DNA of 64,000 bases, taken from the NCBI GenBank assembly GCA_947166125.1, contig CAMVCW010000001.1, positions 62,001-126,000 of the forward strand, in the 5' to 3' direction. Source of the DNA: an uncultured Candidatus Saccharibacteria bacterium (GTDB lineage Bacteria; Patescibacteriota; Saccharimonadia; Saccharimonadales; Saccharimonadaceae). The notes under the pieces were generated by a model, which saw only the letters and a list, made by a program, of their open reading frames with translations, was not told where the DNA came from and searched no databases. How positions within the stretch are numbered: position 1 is the first letter of the stretch; each line of letters begins with the position of its first letter. Both the position numbers and the translations under genes were made by a program. Shown here in pieces: positions 47,183-58,292 of this stretch.

Positions 47183-47959
47183 TCAATTCCATAGCTTTCT
47201 GTATGCTTCAGCAATTTTTTTCGGGTTTCCATCATGTTTAATTTTCCCATCTTCAATTAGGATGGCCCGATTGCAAAATTTTACAACATTTTCCATGGAG
47301 TGAGTGACCAGTATGACGGTTTGTTTACCTTTTAGCGAAGCAAAATAATCGTTGCACTTTTGTTGAAAGGCGGCGTCGCCGACGGCAAGAACCTCATCAA
47401 GGAGCAGGATATCACCACGAGCACGAATGGCAATGGAGAATGCTAAACGAACCTGCATACCACTTGAATAGTTTTTGAGTTTTTGGTCTTGAAAATCTTT
47501 AAGTTCGGCAAAATCCCAGATTTTTTCATACATATCATTAATTTCTTTATTTGAAAAACCCAACATTGCGCCATTAAGGTAAACGTTTTCGCGGCCAGTG
47601 AGTTCCGGATTGAAGCCTACGCCAAGTTCTATAAAGGGTATAAGATTGCCATCTATAATAATTTCGCCTTTCTGTGGGTAATAAATGCCAGCAAGCGTTT
47701 TTAGTAGTGTAGATTTACCAGACCCATTGCGGCCAACGATTCCAATAAATTCGCCCTTTTTTATATCAAAATTAAGACCGTTGAGAACTTTTTGTTCTTT
47801 GAAGCCCTTAATTCCGCGAAGACGGTTAAAGAAAGCCTGTTTAAGGCCGAAAGCTTTTTCGGTGGGGAGTTTGAAACTTTTGTGCAAGTCTGAAACATGG
47901 ATGGCAATGTCGCCGTTAGTAACAATTTCTTTTCTTGTGCCAATTTTGTGTTTGAGCAT
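47183..47959 (-). CDS. Polysaccharide/teichoic-acid-type ABC exporter, ATP-binding protein
   Basis: GIVGRNGSGKSTLLKTLAGIY, ELTGRENVYLNG, YSSGMQVRLAFSIA, LLLDEVLAVGD. Confidence 0.92.
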   Translation of the reverse strand: MLKHKIGTRKEIVTNGDIAIHVSDLHKSFKLPTEKAFGLKQAFFNRLRGIKGFKEQKVLNGLNFDIKKGEFIGIVGRNGSGKSTLLKTLAGIYYPQKGEIIIDGNLIPFIELGVGFNPELTGRENVYLNGAMLGFSNKEINDMYEKIWDFAELKDFQDQKLKNYSSGMQVRLAFSIAIRARGDILLLDEVLAVGDAAFQQKCNDYFASLKGKQTVILVTHSMENVVKFCNRAILIEDGKIKHDGNPKKIAEAYRKLWN

Positions 47960-47960
47960 A

Positions 47961-48773
47961 TTAGATTTCCTCTGCAAAAAATTTAGATTTTTTTCTGAAA
48001 TACAACGCGGCGAGTATCATGACTATAATAATTAGGATTATTGGTAAAATTTGGAGAAAAGAATTATCAACGTAATTCCATGTTGTGATAGTCTCTGGCG
48101 TAATAAGATTATGGCGAATATCTTGGATAGCCTGTGCAATTGGATTCAGTAAAAGAACCTTTGCTGCGACAATACTAGAAGAAGCAACCATGGAGATAGG
48201 ATATATAATTGGTACTGCATAAAATAGGGCTTGGATTATTACATCCCAAATAGATGTAATATCGCGATATCTTACATTGATAGCTCCAAGTAAAAATGAA
48301 ATGCCTAGGGAAAGAATGTATAACTCTAGTAGGGATAAAGGAACAAGGAGCCATGTCCAACTAGGCTCTACACCATTGATTAGCGCAAAAATAATGACGA
48401 CAACTAGGTTGATAAGCATATTGATGACTGCGGTGAGAGTAGCTGAGACTACTACGATGTATTTAGGGAAGCTAATTTTACGGATAAGATCTCCACGAAC
48501 AACTATTGCTTGAATTCCTTGGGATGTACATTCTGTAAAAAAACTCCACATGGTAGTGCCACATAATAGATACACTGGATAATGTGGGATATCATTGCCA
48601 AATTTTAAGAGTTTAGCAAAGACCATGTAGAGTATGGCAAACATCATAAGAGGACGGAGTAGTGCCCATAGGTACCCTAATACAGAGCCTTGATAACGTA
48701 ATTTAAAATCAGTTTTAGTAAGTTCTGCCAAGAGAATACGGTTCTTTTTATTGAAAACTTTAGGAATGTCCAT
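47961..48773 (-). CDS. ABC-2 type polysaccharide exporter permease
   Basis: LTKTDFKLRYQGSVLGYLWALLRPLMMFAILYMVF. Confidence 0.92.
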   Translation of the reverse strand: MDIPKVFNKKNRILLAELTKTDFKLRYQGSVLGYLWALLRPLMMFAILYMVFAKLLKFGNDIPHYPVYLLCGTTMWSFFTECTSQGIQAIVVRGDLIRKISFPKYIVVVSATLTAVINMLINLVVVIIFALINGVEPSWTWLLVPLSLLELYILSLGISFLLGAINVRYRDITSIWDVIIQALFYAVPIIYPISMVASSSIVAAKVLLLNPIAQAIQDIRHNLITPETITTWNYVDNSFLQILPIILIIIVMILAALYFRKKSKFFAEEI

Positions 48774-48808
48774 TGTTCAATTTTATCATATGATGATATA
48801 ATTGTCAT

Positions 48809-49807
48809 ATGGGAAGAATATTAGTTACAGGGGGAACTGGGTACATCGGCTCACATACTATTATTGAGCTCTTTAATAATGGCTATGAAATTGATGTCCT
48901 AGATAATCTTTTTAATTCAAAAGAGACGGTGCTTGATAAGATTGAAAAGATTGTGGGTAAGAGGCCGATTTTTCATAAAATTGATCTTTGTGATTATGAT
49001 AAATTGGAAAAGTTATTTAAAAATAATCAATATGATCTGGTGATGCATTTTGCTGGTTTAAAGGCAGTAGGTGAATCTGTAGAGAAGCCTCTTAAATATT
49101 ATGAAAATAATGTAGGCGGTACGGTGAATTTATTGAAATGTATGCAAAAGTATGGTGTGAATAAGATCATCTTTTCATCTTCAGCGACGGTGTATGGGGA
49201 GCAGCCGATAGCGAAACTTGATGAAACTATGCAGACTGGTGTGGGAATTACAAATCCTTATGGCGAGACAAAACATGTAATTGAAGAGATGTTAAAGGAT
49301 ATGGCGGATTCAAATTCGGAGTTTGAGGCAGTGATTTTGAGGTACTTCAACCCGGTTGGTAATCATCCTTCAGGCTTAATTGGTGAAGACCCAAATGACA
49401 TTCCAAACAATTTAATGCCGATTATTATGAAGGTTTCACGTGGAGAAATAAAAGAACTTAGTGTTTATGGGGATGATTATCCCACGCCGGACGGGAGTGG
49501 AGTTAGGGATTATATTCATGTAGTGGATTTGGCTAAGGGTCATGTGGCAGCAATTAAGGCAATGGAACCCGGAATATTGATCTACAACCTTGGTAGCGGA
49601 AAAGGAACATCTGTATTTGAAATGATAAAGGCTTTCGAAAGCGCTAGCGGAAAGAAGTTGCCATATAAGATTACCGGCAGACGTGCTGGTGATTTGCCTG
49701 AGATATACGCTGATCCAAGAAAAGCAGAAAAAGAGTTAGGTTGGAAGACTGAGTTGACCGTAGAAGACGCTATGCGAGATACGATGTCTTATTTGAATAG
49801 TTTATAG
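48809..49807 (+). CDS. galE: UDP-glucose 4-epimerase
   Basis: ILVTGGTGYIGSHTIIEL, SSSATVYGE, NPYGETKHVIEEML, RYFNPVGNHPSGLIGEDP. Confidence 0.96.
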   Translation: MGRILVTGGTGYIGSHTIIELFNNGYEIDVLDNLFNSKETVLDKIEKIVGKRPIFHKIDLCDYDKLEKLFKNNQYDLVMHFAGLKAVGESVEKPLKYYENNVGGTVNLLKCMQKYGVNKIIFSSSATVYGEQPIAKLDETMQTGVGITNPYGETKHVIEEMLKDMADSNSEFEAVILRYFNPVGNHPSGLIGEDPNDIPNNLMPIIMKVSRGEIKELSVYGDDYPTPDGSGVRDYIHVVDLAKGHVAAIKAMEPGILIYNLGSGKGTSVFEMIKAFESASGKKLPYKITGRRAGDLPEIYADPRKAEKELGWKTELTVEDAMRDTMSYLNSL

Positions 49808-50763
49808 GCGAGCTGAAATAGTTTTGGATTGAATAGTGCGAGGGCGAGGGCGAATTTATCTGTTTTGGTGGCCTCGGGATTTTTTGTAATGTATGATTTA
49901 TGGGTTCTTAGATATTGGAGGATTATTTTGGTTTCGGGATTGTTGGTTGGGATTTGGCGAAGAACGGAGAACCTGGCACGCATGCGGCGCTCATTGGTAA
50001 TGTTTTTTAACGTAGGATATTTAGCATCAATGTCTTTGCACATTTGATCAGTTAGGGCTATAATGTCTAATTTTCGCTCGTCGAATTTTTTAGAAGTGAT
50101 AGATTCTCCGTGATGGTGGTAAAAGTATAATTCTTCTGGAACAAAAGTTACTCGGTGAGCCCTCATGATGAGTTTGTAAGTAGTGCCAATGTCTTCGTGA
50201 AGTTTACCTATAGGAAATTGAATATTTTTAAAGTATGTTGTGAGGAACAATTTCATGGTGGCGGAGAGCATAAAGCCTTGTTCTTGCAACATGGCTTTTA
50301 GGGATTGCTCTGTAGTGTAGGTTTGAGCGGAAGAAACTTTATTGAAATGGGTGATTTTGCCATCGGGGTATATTTCTTTGAACGAACAGACGGAGATATC
50401 TGCATCGTTTTTTTGGAGAGAGACAAGAAGTTTTTCCAGCATATTATGTGAGATTTCATCATCCGAATCTACGAAAGTAATATATTTGCCGGTGGATTTT
50501 GTGATACCGGTGTTGCGGGCGGCTGAAAGGCCGGCGTTTTTTTGAGTAGTGATTTTAATACGAGAATCTTTTTGTGCATAATTTTGGAGAATGGAGAGAG
50601 AGCTATCGGTGGAGCCGTCGTTGATGCATATTATTTCTAGATTTTTATAGGTTTGATTAATAATGGAGTTTAGGCAACGTGGGAGATACTTGCTAGTATT
50701 GTATATTGGGACAACAACAGAAATGAGGGGATTATTTTTCATTGGAGACTTTCTTTTTGCCAA
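49789..50763 (-). CDS. Glycosyltransferase family 2
   Basis: ISVVVPIYNTSKYLPRCLNSIINQTYKNLEIICINDGSTDSS. Confidence 0.93.
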   Translation of the reverse strand: MAKRKSPMKNNPLISVVVPIYNTSKYLPRCLNSIINQTYKNLEIICINDGSTDSSLSILQNYAQKDSRIKITTQKNAGLSAARNTGITKSTGKYITFVDSDDEISHNMLEKLLVSLQKNDADISVCSFKEIYPDGKITHFNKVSSAQTYTTEQSLKAMLQEQGFMLSATMKLFLTTYFKNIQFPIGKLHEDIGTTYKLIMRAHRVTFVPEELYFYHHHGESITSKKFDERKLDIIALTDQMCKDIDAKYPTLKNITNERRMRARFSVLRQIPTNNPETKIILQYLRTHKSYITKNPEATKTDKFALALALFNPKLFQLAYKLFK

Positions 50764-51250
50764 AAACGAATTTATCGTAAAAGAGGAAATTGAGAATCAT
50801 GATGACTATAGATGTGAGGGCAAAGGATCCAGTAGTAAGGACAAATTCATAAGTAAAGGGTAGATTAATGGCTGAGGTTATATTGAAGGCGAATTCGTAA
50901 AGTGGGGTGATAAGACTAAAAAGTTGAGTAAGTGCTGGACTGATAACGATGGCAAGTAATGCATTCCAAATAAAAAAACGTATAATTGAATGCTTGGTAA
51001 CAATGCGTTCTTTCCAAGTGATTTTTGAATGAGCGATATAGGCTACAATAGTGGTGATGACGGTAGCAATTAGGGAAGAAAGCCAGAGCAAATCATTATT
51101 TTGGATAATGAGGTTCGATAAAATTGCAAAAAGTACGTAATTGAAAATAGTAACACAGATACCTACGATTAGATAGCGTGCGGCGTGTTTGGAAGTTTTG
51201 ACGTCTTTGATGTCCGTGGTTTCTTTGGTGCTGGTTTCCTCGCTACTCAT
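50732..51250 (-). CDS. GtrA-family membrane protein
   Basis: ARYLIVGICVTIFNYVLFAILSNL; four TM segments; C-terminal NFLFYDKFVF. Confidence 0.88.
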   Translation of the reverse strand: MSSEETSTKETTDIKDVKTSKHAARYLIVGICVTIFNYVLFAILSNLIIQNNDLLWLSSLIATVITTIVAYIAHSKITWKERIVTKHSIIRFFIWNALLAIVISPALTQLFSLITPLYEFAFNITSAINLPFTYEFVLTTGSFALTSIVIMILNFLFYDKFVFGKKKVSNEK

Positions 51251-51325
51251 GATTTGATTATATCATAGGCTGGACTTTTTCTGGATTTTGGGTTATAATA
51301 TATGCGTTTATAAGAGAGATTTTAG

Positions 51326-54250
51326 ATGAGCGAAGATGAAAAAATACAGAAGATTGAGGGGGAAATTTTTGGAAACGATAATGTAATAAAAATCCGTGGA
51401 GCGAGACAAAATAATCTAAAAGATATAGATGTGGATATTCCGCGAGATAAATTAGTAATTATTACTGGGCTTTCTGGGTCTGGTAAATCTTCGCTTGCTT
51501 TTGACACGATTTATGCGGAAGGGCAGAGAAGGTATGTAGAATCGCTATCGTCGTATGCGCGGATGTTTCTTGGAATTATGGATAAACCGGACGTAGATTC
51601 TATTACTGGGCTTTCGCCGGCGATATCGATTGATCAGAAATCTACTTCCAGGAATCCGCGTTCCACAGTGGCAACGGTAACTGAGGTGTATGATTATTTA
51701 AGACTTTTGTTTGCGCGGGTAGGAGTGCCACATTGTCCGATTTGTCATAAGCCGGTATCGCGGCGTTCGGTGGAAGATATTGTGAATGAAGTGATGAAGT
51801 TGCCATTAGGGTCTAAATTGATGCTACTAGCGCCGATTGTGAGTGCGAAAAAAGGTGAATTTTTGCATATTTCAGAACAATATTCGGCAAAAGGGTTTTC
51901 GCGGGTGAGGGTGGATGGAATAATTTATGCGCTAGATGAATTTCCGGAACTCAACAAAAATGAACGGCATAATATAGAAATAGTAGTGGATAGATTTGTG
52001 TTAAATCCGGAATTAAAAACGAGAATTAGTAGTTCCATAGAACAGGCATTGGAGATGGGGCAGGGTATTATCCAACTTTTGAAGATAAATGATCGGACGA
52101 CTGCGGTGGGAGAAAATAAGATTACGGCTGAAAATACAGAAATACTGACTTATTCACAACGTTATGCTTGTCCGGATCACCCAGATGAATTGATTCCGGA
52201 ACTTACGCCACGGTTATTTAGTTTTAATGCACCGGATGGGGCTTGTCCGACTTGTACAGGATTGGGATCTAGGATGGAAATAGATCCTGGATTAGTGTTT
52301 AATAATAATTTGACGATTGCAGAAGGTGGGATAAGGCCATTTAATCGTGTAGGGCAGGATTCTTGGTGGTTAAAAAGGCTGATGCAGGTGGGTGTGAAAC
52401 ATGGATTTAATGTATATACGCCAATTGGTGAACTATCTGATGAAATAAAAAATATTATATTGTATGGCACAGGGGACGAAAAATATGAAATGAAAGTGTC
52501 TGGTAGTGGTAGATTTGCAGAAGGGACCGTGTACCAGACTACTTATGAAGGTGTTATTCCGACATTAGAAAGAAGATATAATGATCCGAAAATTTCGGAA
52601 TTTATGAAACATGATATTGAACGTTTTATGCGGGTGCGAGAGTGTCAGACTTGTCATGGGGCGCGGTTAAAACCGGCAGTGTTAGCAGTAACGATTCATG
52701 ATTTAAATATTGTGGATATGTGTAATTTGGATGTAGATGCAACGTTAGAAGTACTAAATCAAGATTTAGGTTTTAGTGAAGATGAAGAATTGATTGCGAA
52801 GCCGATTTTGAAGGAAATTCGTGAGCGAGTGAAATTTATGCAAGACGTGGGGTTGGGATATTTGGAACTAGGGCGAGCAGCCAATACTCTTTCTGGTGGT
52901 GAGGCGCAAAGAATTAGATTGGCAACTCAGATTGGATCTGGGTTACAGGGCGTGCTGTATGTTTTGGATGAGCCGTCTATTGGATTACATCAGCGAGATA
53001 ATGATAAATTGATTTCGACTTTGAAGCATTTGCGTGATTTAAAGAATACGGTGCTGGTGGTGGAGCATGATGAGGATACTATGTTGGCATCGGATTATAT
53101 TGTGGATATTGGGCCGGGGGCAGGAGCAAAGGGTGGTTTACTAGTAGCGGCGGGGACGCCGGAAGAGATCATGCGAAACCCAAATTCAATTACTGGAAAA
53201 TACCTTTCTGGTGAAATGAAAATTGATACGCCTAAAAAACGCCGGAAAATCAAAAAAGGAAATGAATTAGTAGTAGTGGGAGCACGTGAGAATAATTTAA
53301 AAAATATAGATGTACATTTTCCGCTAGGCGTAATGACGGTAGTGTCTGGGGTGTCCGGAAGTGGCAAATCTACATTAGTGAATGGTATTTTGGCAAACGA
53401 GCTTTTGGCGAGACTACATCGGGCACAAACCGTAAGTGGTACGCATGAGAAAATTGAGGGGATTGAAAAAATTAATAAGGTGATCGTGATTGATCAAAGT
53501 CCGATTGGACGAACACCAAGAAGTAATCCTGCTACATATACCGGGGTGTTTACGGCGATACGGGAGCTTTTTGCGGCGCAGCCGGAAGCAGAAGTGCGAG
53601 GCTATAAGGCGGGTAGATTTAGCTTTAATGTGAAAGGTGGGCGGTGCGAGAATTGCCAGGGTGATGGTGTGAATAAAATTGAAATGCACTTTTTGCCGGA
53701 TGTATACGTGACGTGCCCGAAGTGTCACGGTAGGCGGTATAATGCGGAGGCATTGGAAATTAAATATAAAGGCAAAGATATTTCGCAAGTATTAGATATG
53801 ACGATTGATGAAGCGGTGGAGTTTTTCGCGAATATTCCGTCTATTGCGCCAAAATTAAAAACAATACAAGAAGTAGGGTTGGGCTATATTAGATTGGGAC
53901 AGCCGGCGACGACATTTAGTGGTGGTGAAGCGCAAAGGATTAAACTGGCAACGGAATTGGCGCGGCGTTCTACGGGTAAGACTTTGTATATTTTGGACGA
54001 GCCAACAACTGGACTACATACGGACGACGTAAAAAGATTGTTGGCGATATTGAACAGATTAGTGGATGGCGGTAATTCGATGGTGATTATTGAGCATAAT
54101 TTGCATATGATAAAATCAGCAGACTGGGTGATAGACATGGGACCAGAAGGCGGCTTAAAGGGTGGTATGGTATGTGCAGAGGGCACTCCGGAGGATTTGG
54201 CGAAGAAGGCTAACACGCCAACTGGGGAATATTTAAGAAAGATGTTATAG
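51326..54250 (+). CDS. uvrA: Excinuclease ABC subunit A
   Basis: [61 protein letters not shown]; two ABC halves; CxxC zinc motifs. Confidence 0.98.
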   Translation: MSEDEKIQKIEGEIFGNDNVIKIRGARQNNLKDIDVDIPRDKLVIITGLSGSGKSSLAFDTIYAEGQRRYVESLSSYARMFLGIMDKPDVDSITGLSPAISIDQKSTSRNPRSTVATVTEVYDYLRLLFARVGVPHCPICHKPVSRRSVEDIVNEVMKLPLGSKLMLLAPIVSAKKGEFLHISEQYSAKGFSRVRVDGIIYALDEFPELNKNERHNIEIVVDRFVLNPELKTRISSSIEQALEMGQGIIQLLKINDRTTAVGENKITAENTEILTYSQRYACPDHPDELIPELTPRLFSFNAPDGACPTCTGLGSRMEIDPGLVFNNNLTIAEGGIRPFNRVGQDSWWLKRLMQVGVKHGFNVYTPIGELSDEIKNIILYGTGDEKYEMKVSGSGRFAEGTVYQTTYEGVIPTLERRYNDPKISEFMKHDIERFMRVRECQTCHGARLKPAVLAVTIHDLNIVDMCNLDVDATLEVLNQDLGFSEDEELIAKPILKEIRERVKFMQDVGLGYLELGRAANTLSGGEAQRIRLATQIGSGLQGVLYVLDEPSIGLHQRDNDKLISTLKHLRDLKNTVLVVEHDEDTMLASDYIVDIGPGAGAKGGLLVAAGTPEEIMRNPNSITGKYLSGEMKIDTPKKRRKIKKGNELVVVGARENNLKNIDVHFPLGVMTVVSGVSGSGKSTLVNGILANELLARLHRAQTVSGTHEKIEGIEKINKVIVIDQSPIGRTPRSNPATYTGVFTAIRELFAAQPEAEVRGYKAGRFSFNVKGGRCENCQGDGVNKIEMHFLPDVYVTCPKCHGRRYNAEALEIKYKGKDISQVLDMTIDEAVEFFANIPSIAPKLKTIQEVGLGYIRLGQPATTFSGGEAQRIKLATELARRSTGKTLYILDEPTTGLHTDDVKRLLAILNRLVDGGNSMVIIEHNLHMIKSADWVIDMGPEGGLKGGMVCAEGTPEDLAKKANTPTGEYLRKML

Positions 54251-54321
54251 TTTTTGTGTGATTTGTTTGAGAGATAATAAAGATGATTATGTATGGGTAG
54301 TAAAATAAAGGATAAATAGTA

Positions 54322-54933
54322 ATGGTTTGGAAAAATGATCAAGTTTCCGAAAGGGAGACGGAGGAGATTTTGAAAGTCGCTAGAGGATGTCTTGCGGTAG
54401 AGGGGGACTTTGTGGAACTAGGGTGTTATAAAGGCGATACATCACTGCTTTTGGCAGAAGTTCTACGGGATTTTAATACTAAACTTGTGGAAAAACCTGT
54501 GGAAAACTCTGTGAAAAAGTTATGGATTTATGATTCTTTTGAGGGGTTACCAGAGAAAAGTGTGGCGGACGAGTCGGCACTTGGACAAGATTTTAAAGAC
54601 GGAGAGTTATTAGTGACGAAAAGGGAGGTCAAGGAGAGATTTTTGCGGGCGGGATTACCGGTACCAGTTATTAAAAAAGCGTGGTTTAAGGATTTGGATG
54701 AAGCGGATCTTCCGGATAAGATTGCTTTTGCATTTTTAGATGGCGATTTTTACGAATCCATTAAAGATTCTTTAAAATTGATTGAAGGTGAAATAATGCA
54801 AGGTGGAGTGATTTTGGTGCATGACTATTATAATCCAGCCTTGCCGGGGGTAATGAAGGCGGTAGATGAGTGGCTAGAGGACAAAAAATATAAATTAGAA
54901 CAATATGAGAGTTTAATAATAATACGTCAGTAG
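54322..54933 (+). CDS. TylF/macrocin-O-methyltransferase-like SAM methyltransferase
   Basis: GDFVELGCYKGDTSLLLAEVL, WIYDSFEGLPEK, FAFLDGDFYESIKDSLKLI, VILVHDYYNPALPGVMKAVDEW. Confidence 0.8.
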   Translation: MVWKNDQVSERETEEILKVARGCLAVEGDFVELGCYKGDTSLLLAEVLRDFNTKLVEKPVENSVKKLWIYDSFEGLPEKSVADESALGQDFKDGELLVTKREVKERFLRAGLPVPVIKKAWFKDLDEADLPDKIAFAFLDGDFYESIKDSLKLIEGEIMQGGVILVHDYYNPALPGVMKAVDEWLEDKKYKLEQYESLIIIRQ

Positions 54934-54946
54934 TATAATAAAAGTT

Positions 54947-55516
54947 ATGAGTACTCGGCTGACAAAAAGGAAGCTGGAGGATGCTCGTTTCCGAAAAAAT
55001 GAAGAGGCCATATTAAAGGTCTTTTTTGATTGTGGGCGGGATAGATTAAGTGTAACGGAGTTGGCGAGAAAGGCCGATGTGGATAAGGCGACTTTTTACC
55101 GTCATCATAAAACAATATATGGAATCGTGACCGATTATGAAGAATATATTCTGATAGAATATGAGAGTTTTATGTGTGAAATGTTGAACAAAAATAACGT
55201 ATCTATAAGGGTAATTTATTATAGATTGTTAATTTTTATTCTAAAAAATCAAGAAGCTTTTGCAATTTTTCTAGAAAATCAGAGGATGACGATAATTATG
55301 AAAATGGTTGGAGTTTTGGTGCCGAAACTGAAAGAAGAATATAAATTGTATGGTAATTTGGAGAGGGTATTTAGGGTGTATATAGGTGAAATTGTGGGAT
55401 TGATCGAAGAATGGATCGAAAGAGGTTTTAGAGAAGATGAGATGATGGAGTTACTTGATAATATAATGTATTTAACTAAAACGATAAGATTGAGGTTATT
55501 ACCACTCATAAATTAG
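54947..55516 (+). CDS. TetR/AcrR-like transcriptional regulator
   Basis: RLSVTELARKADVDKATFYRHHKTIYGIVTDYEEYI HTH. Confidence 0.8.
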   Translation: MSTRLTKRKLEDARFRKNEEAILKVFFDCGRDRLSVTELARKADVDKATFYRHHKTIYGIVTDYEEYILIEYESFMCEMLNKNNVSIRVIYYRLLIFILKNQEAFAIFLENQRMTIIMKMVGVLVPKLKEEYKLYGNLERVFRVYIGEIVGLIEEWIERGFREDEMMELLDNIMYLTKTIRLRLLPLIN

Positions 55517-55539
55517 CACTCGGGGGTTGTAAGTGCTAA
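55513..55539. promoter_or_regulatory. CIRCE element (HrcA operator)
   Basis: TTAGCACTC-N9-AAGTGCTAA immediately upstream of groES. Confidence 0.9.
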
Positions 55540-55576
55540 TTTTTGTGCTATAATAGGGGTAGAAAAGGAGAAAAAT

Positions 55577-55831
55577 ATGGCATTAAAACCGTTGAAAGAC
55601 AGAGTAGTGGCAAAAGTGGAAAAGCCATTAGAAAAAACAAAATCTGGAATATTATTGGGTGAAGCGAAGGAAAAACCGGCTTACGCAGTGGTAGAGTCGG
55701 TGGGGCCAGAAGTGAAGTCTGTAAAAAAGGATGACAAGATCGTCTACAAGGAGTATTCTACAACGGAAATAAAGATTGACGATGTAGACTACATTATCCT
55801 AAAAGAGGAAGACGTTTTGGCGACTTTATAG
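55577..55831 (+). CDS. groES: Co-chaperonin GroES
   Basis: MALKPLKDRVVAKVEKPLEKTKSGILLGEAKEKP; ~84 aa; precedes groEL. Confidence 0.95.
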   Translation: MALKPLKDRVVAKVEKPLEKTKSGILLGEAKEKPAYAVVESVGPEVKSVKKDDKIVYKEYSTTEIKIDDVDYIILKEEDVLATL

Positions 55832-55880
55832 GGATAAGTTGGTGGAAAAACCTGTGGAAAACTTTTAGAAGGAGAAAAAT

Positions 55881-57500
55881 ATGGCAAAGAAAATATATTA
55901 TGAAGCAGAAGCGCGCGAGAAAGTGCTGTCTGGCGCAAAACAATTGTATGATGCTGTAAAAGTGACATTTGGGCCAAAAGGCAAGAACGTGATAATCGAG
56001 AAAGAATATGGAGCGCCAGTGATTACACATGACGGGGTAACGGTGGCAGAGGCGGTGGAGCTTCCTAACAAGGACGAGGCTTTAGGTGAAGCGGTAGGTG
56101 CAAAATTGATTAAAACGGCAGCACAGAAATTAAACAAAGTTGCTGGTGATGGTACCACTACGGTGACGGTGCTAACATACAATATTTTAAACGAAGCAAA
56201 TAAACTAATCGCAGCTGGCGTGAACCCAATGGAGCTCAGGCGAGGAATTGAGAAAGCTGGCGCTGAAATTATTGCCGAAATTGATAAAATGGCTGAAAAG
56301 ATTGAAGGTGATGACAAAAAAGTGGCAGAAGTAGCGACGATTTCAGCGGGGGATGAGAAAATTGGTGAATTGATTGCTGAAGTAATTTCGAAGATTGGTA
56401 AAGACGGTGTAGTGACGGTGGAAGCTGGACAAGGTCTGGAAATGGAAGAAGAAATTGTAGAAGGATTTTCTTATGATAAGGGCTATTCCTCACCTTTCTT
56501 TGTGACCGATGTAAACCGGCAAGAGGCGATTTTTGAGAAGCCACTAGTGCTAATTACTGATAAAAAACTTTCGGCGGCAAGTGACATTTTGCCTATGTTG
56601 GAAAAAGTAGCGCAGACCGGCAAGAAGGATTTAGTGATTATTGCTGAAGAAGTGGAGGGTGAGGCTTTGTCGCTATTAGTACTAAATAAACTTAAAGGCG
56701 TATTCAATTCATTGGTGTTAAAAGCTCCGTCATTTGGGGATCGCCGCAAAGAAATTATGGAGGATATTGCGATTTTGACGGATGCGACGGTAGTTTCAGC
56801 TGATAAGGGATTGAAACTAGAAGAGGTGGGTCTGGAAGTATTAGGCTCTGTAGCTAAAGTGATCGCTACAAAAGACGAGACGACGATTATTAAGGGGGCC
56901 GGTGATGCTAAAGCTGTAGTAGCGAGGATTGAATTAATCCATGCGCAGGCTGAGATGGCAAAGTCTGATTATGAGAGAGAAGAATTTGAAAAGCGCGCAG
57001 CAGCATTGTCTGGTAAAGTAGCAGTGATTAAGGTAGGAGGCGCTACTGAAACGGAAATTGATGAGAAGAAATTCCGAGTGGACGATGCGGTAGCGGCTAC
57101 CAAGGCGGCGCTAGCTGAAGGTATTGTGGCTGGTGGTGGTGTGACGCTGGCGAACTTGGCTGGTAAATTAAAAGAAGAAGATAGTGGTACGAAGATTGTG
57201 AAAAATGCTCTAAGGGCACCGTTTATCCACATTATGGAAAATGCTGGGCTTAATGCACAAGCGTTGCTAGCTGAAGTAGAAAAATCTGGTAAGGCAGGAT
57301 TTGGTATAAATGTGATGGCACCGGAAAAAGGTTTGGTGGACCTTAAGAAGACTGGTGTAATTGATCCTGCAAAGGTGACGAAGGAAGCGGTGAAAAACGC
57401 AACTTCAATAGCGGCGACGGCGATTACGATGGGTGCATTGATATGTGAAATCCCGGAGGAGAAGCCGGCTGTTCCTGATATGGGTGGAATGGGGTATTAG
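55881..57500 (+). CDS. groEL: Chaperonin GroEL
   Basis: GPKGKNVIIEKEYGAPVITHDGVTVAEAVEL, VAGDGTTTVTVL, C-terminal PDMGGMGY. Confidence 0.98.
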   Translation: MAKKIYYEAEAREKVLSGAKQLYDAVKVTFGPKGKNVIIEKEYGAPVITHDGVTVAEAVELPNKDEALGEAVGAKLIKTAAQKLNKVAGDGTTTVTVLTYNILNEANKLIAAGVNPMELRRGIEKAGAEIIAEIDKMAEKIEGDDKKVAEVATISAGDEKIGELIAEVISKIGKDGVVTVEAGQGLEMEEEIVEGFSYDKGYSSPFFVTDVNRQEAIFEKPLVLITDKKLSAASDILPMLEKVAQTGKKDLVIIAEEVEGEALSLLVLNKLKGVFNSLVLKAPSFGDRRKEIMEDIAILTDATVVSADKGLKLEEVGLEVLGSVAKVIATKDETTIIKGAGDAKAVVARIELIHAQAEMAKSDYEREEFEKRAAALSGKVAVIKVGGATETEIDEKKFRVDDAVAATKAALAEGIVAGGGVTLANLAGKLKEEDSGTKIVKNALRAPFIHIMENAGLNAQALLAEVEKSGKAGFGINVMAPEKGLVDLKKTGVIDPAKVTKEAVKNATSIAATAITMGALICEIPEEKPAVPDMGGMGY

Positions 57501-57545
57501 GCTTTTTATTCGGGGAAGAGAAGTCTAATAAAAGAGGCTAGCTAA

Positions 57546-57580
57546 AAAATTGAGTTGGAAGTGGATTCCAACTCAATTTT
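57546..57580 (+). terminator. Terminator hairpin downstream of groEL
   Basis: AAAATTGAGTTGGAA-GTGGA-TTCCAACTCAATTTT. Confidence 0.7.
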
Positions 57581-57590
57581 GGGTTAAAAC

Positions 57591-57615
57591 AAAATAATCC
57601 CAATGGGATTATTTT
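57591..57615. terminator. Second (bidirectional) terminator hairpin
   Basis: AAAATAATCCC-AAT-GGGATTATTTT. Confidence 0.65.
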
Positions 57616-57629
57616 GCGGAGGTGAAAAT

Positions 57630-58244
57630 TTACATTTTATCGATGGACTCTACCAAGTAGAGGAGGGCTTCGGCGCGTTCGGTTTCGTTAGTGATTTCCG
57701 TAGCGGCACGGTAGGCTTGCTCTAGTACTGTGTAATCGCGTAAATCCTCAAAGATATTGCGACAGATATTAAACTTTTGTGAAGGTGTCATATTGAGGCG
57801 ATCTAATAGTGGAATTAAATCGCGCAAGGCGGCTTCTTTAACTTGACGAGTGTTTAAATTGGAAGAATTGAATATTGACTGAACGGGGGCTGGAGCTGGT
57901 TCTGGAACGACCGGGGCTGGCTCTGGAATGACTGGGGCTGGGGCGACCGGTTCTGGGGCTGATTGTGGCATGGGCGGCATAGTTGCTGGTTCTGGAGCTG
58001 GAACATTTAGTTCTGGAATATCGATAGGCTCAAATGGAGCGATAGGCTCTGGAGCTGGAGCGACCATTTCTACTTTTGGTTCCGGAAAAGGCCCAACTGG
58101 CTCGCCCAATTCACCGGTGTCACCTTCTGGTACTGAAGATGGCGCGGCGACAGGATCGGAAAAAACAGGGTCAGTATTAGTAGTATTAGTGATGTCGTCA
58201 ATAGCTTTTTGTAGATCGTTGTCTACGGTTTGATTTTGGTCCAT
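57630..58244 (-). CDS. Hypothetical acidic, Pro/Ala/Glu-rich protein
   Basis: ORF; low-complexity APEPVAPAPVIPEPAPVVPEPAPAP; ordered C-terminal LDRLNMTPSQKFNICRNIFEDL. Confidence 0.7.
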   Translation of the reverse strand: MDQNQTVDNDLQKAIDDITNTTNTDPVFSDPVAAPSSVPEGDTGELGEPVGPFPEPKVEMVAPAPEPIAPFEPIDIPELNVPAPEPATMPPMPQSAPEPVAPAPVIPEPAPVVPEPAPAPVQSIFNSSNLNTRQVKEAALRDLIPLLDRLNMTPSQKFNICRNIFEDLRDYTVLEQAYRAATEITNETERAEALLYLVESIDKM

Positions 58245-58292
58245 TTGCCCACCTTTTTATATTAAACTTATGTTTATATTAGCATAGATTTA

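Noticed and set aside
57928-58233. Gly/Ser-rich plus-strand ORF
   Set aside because: Antisense artefact of the Pro/Glu-rich minus-strand gene 57630-58244.
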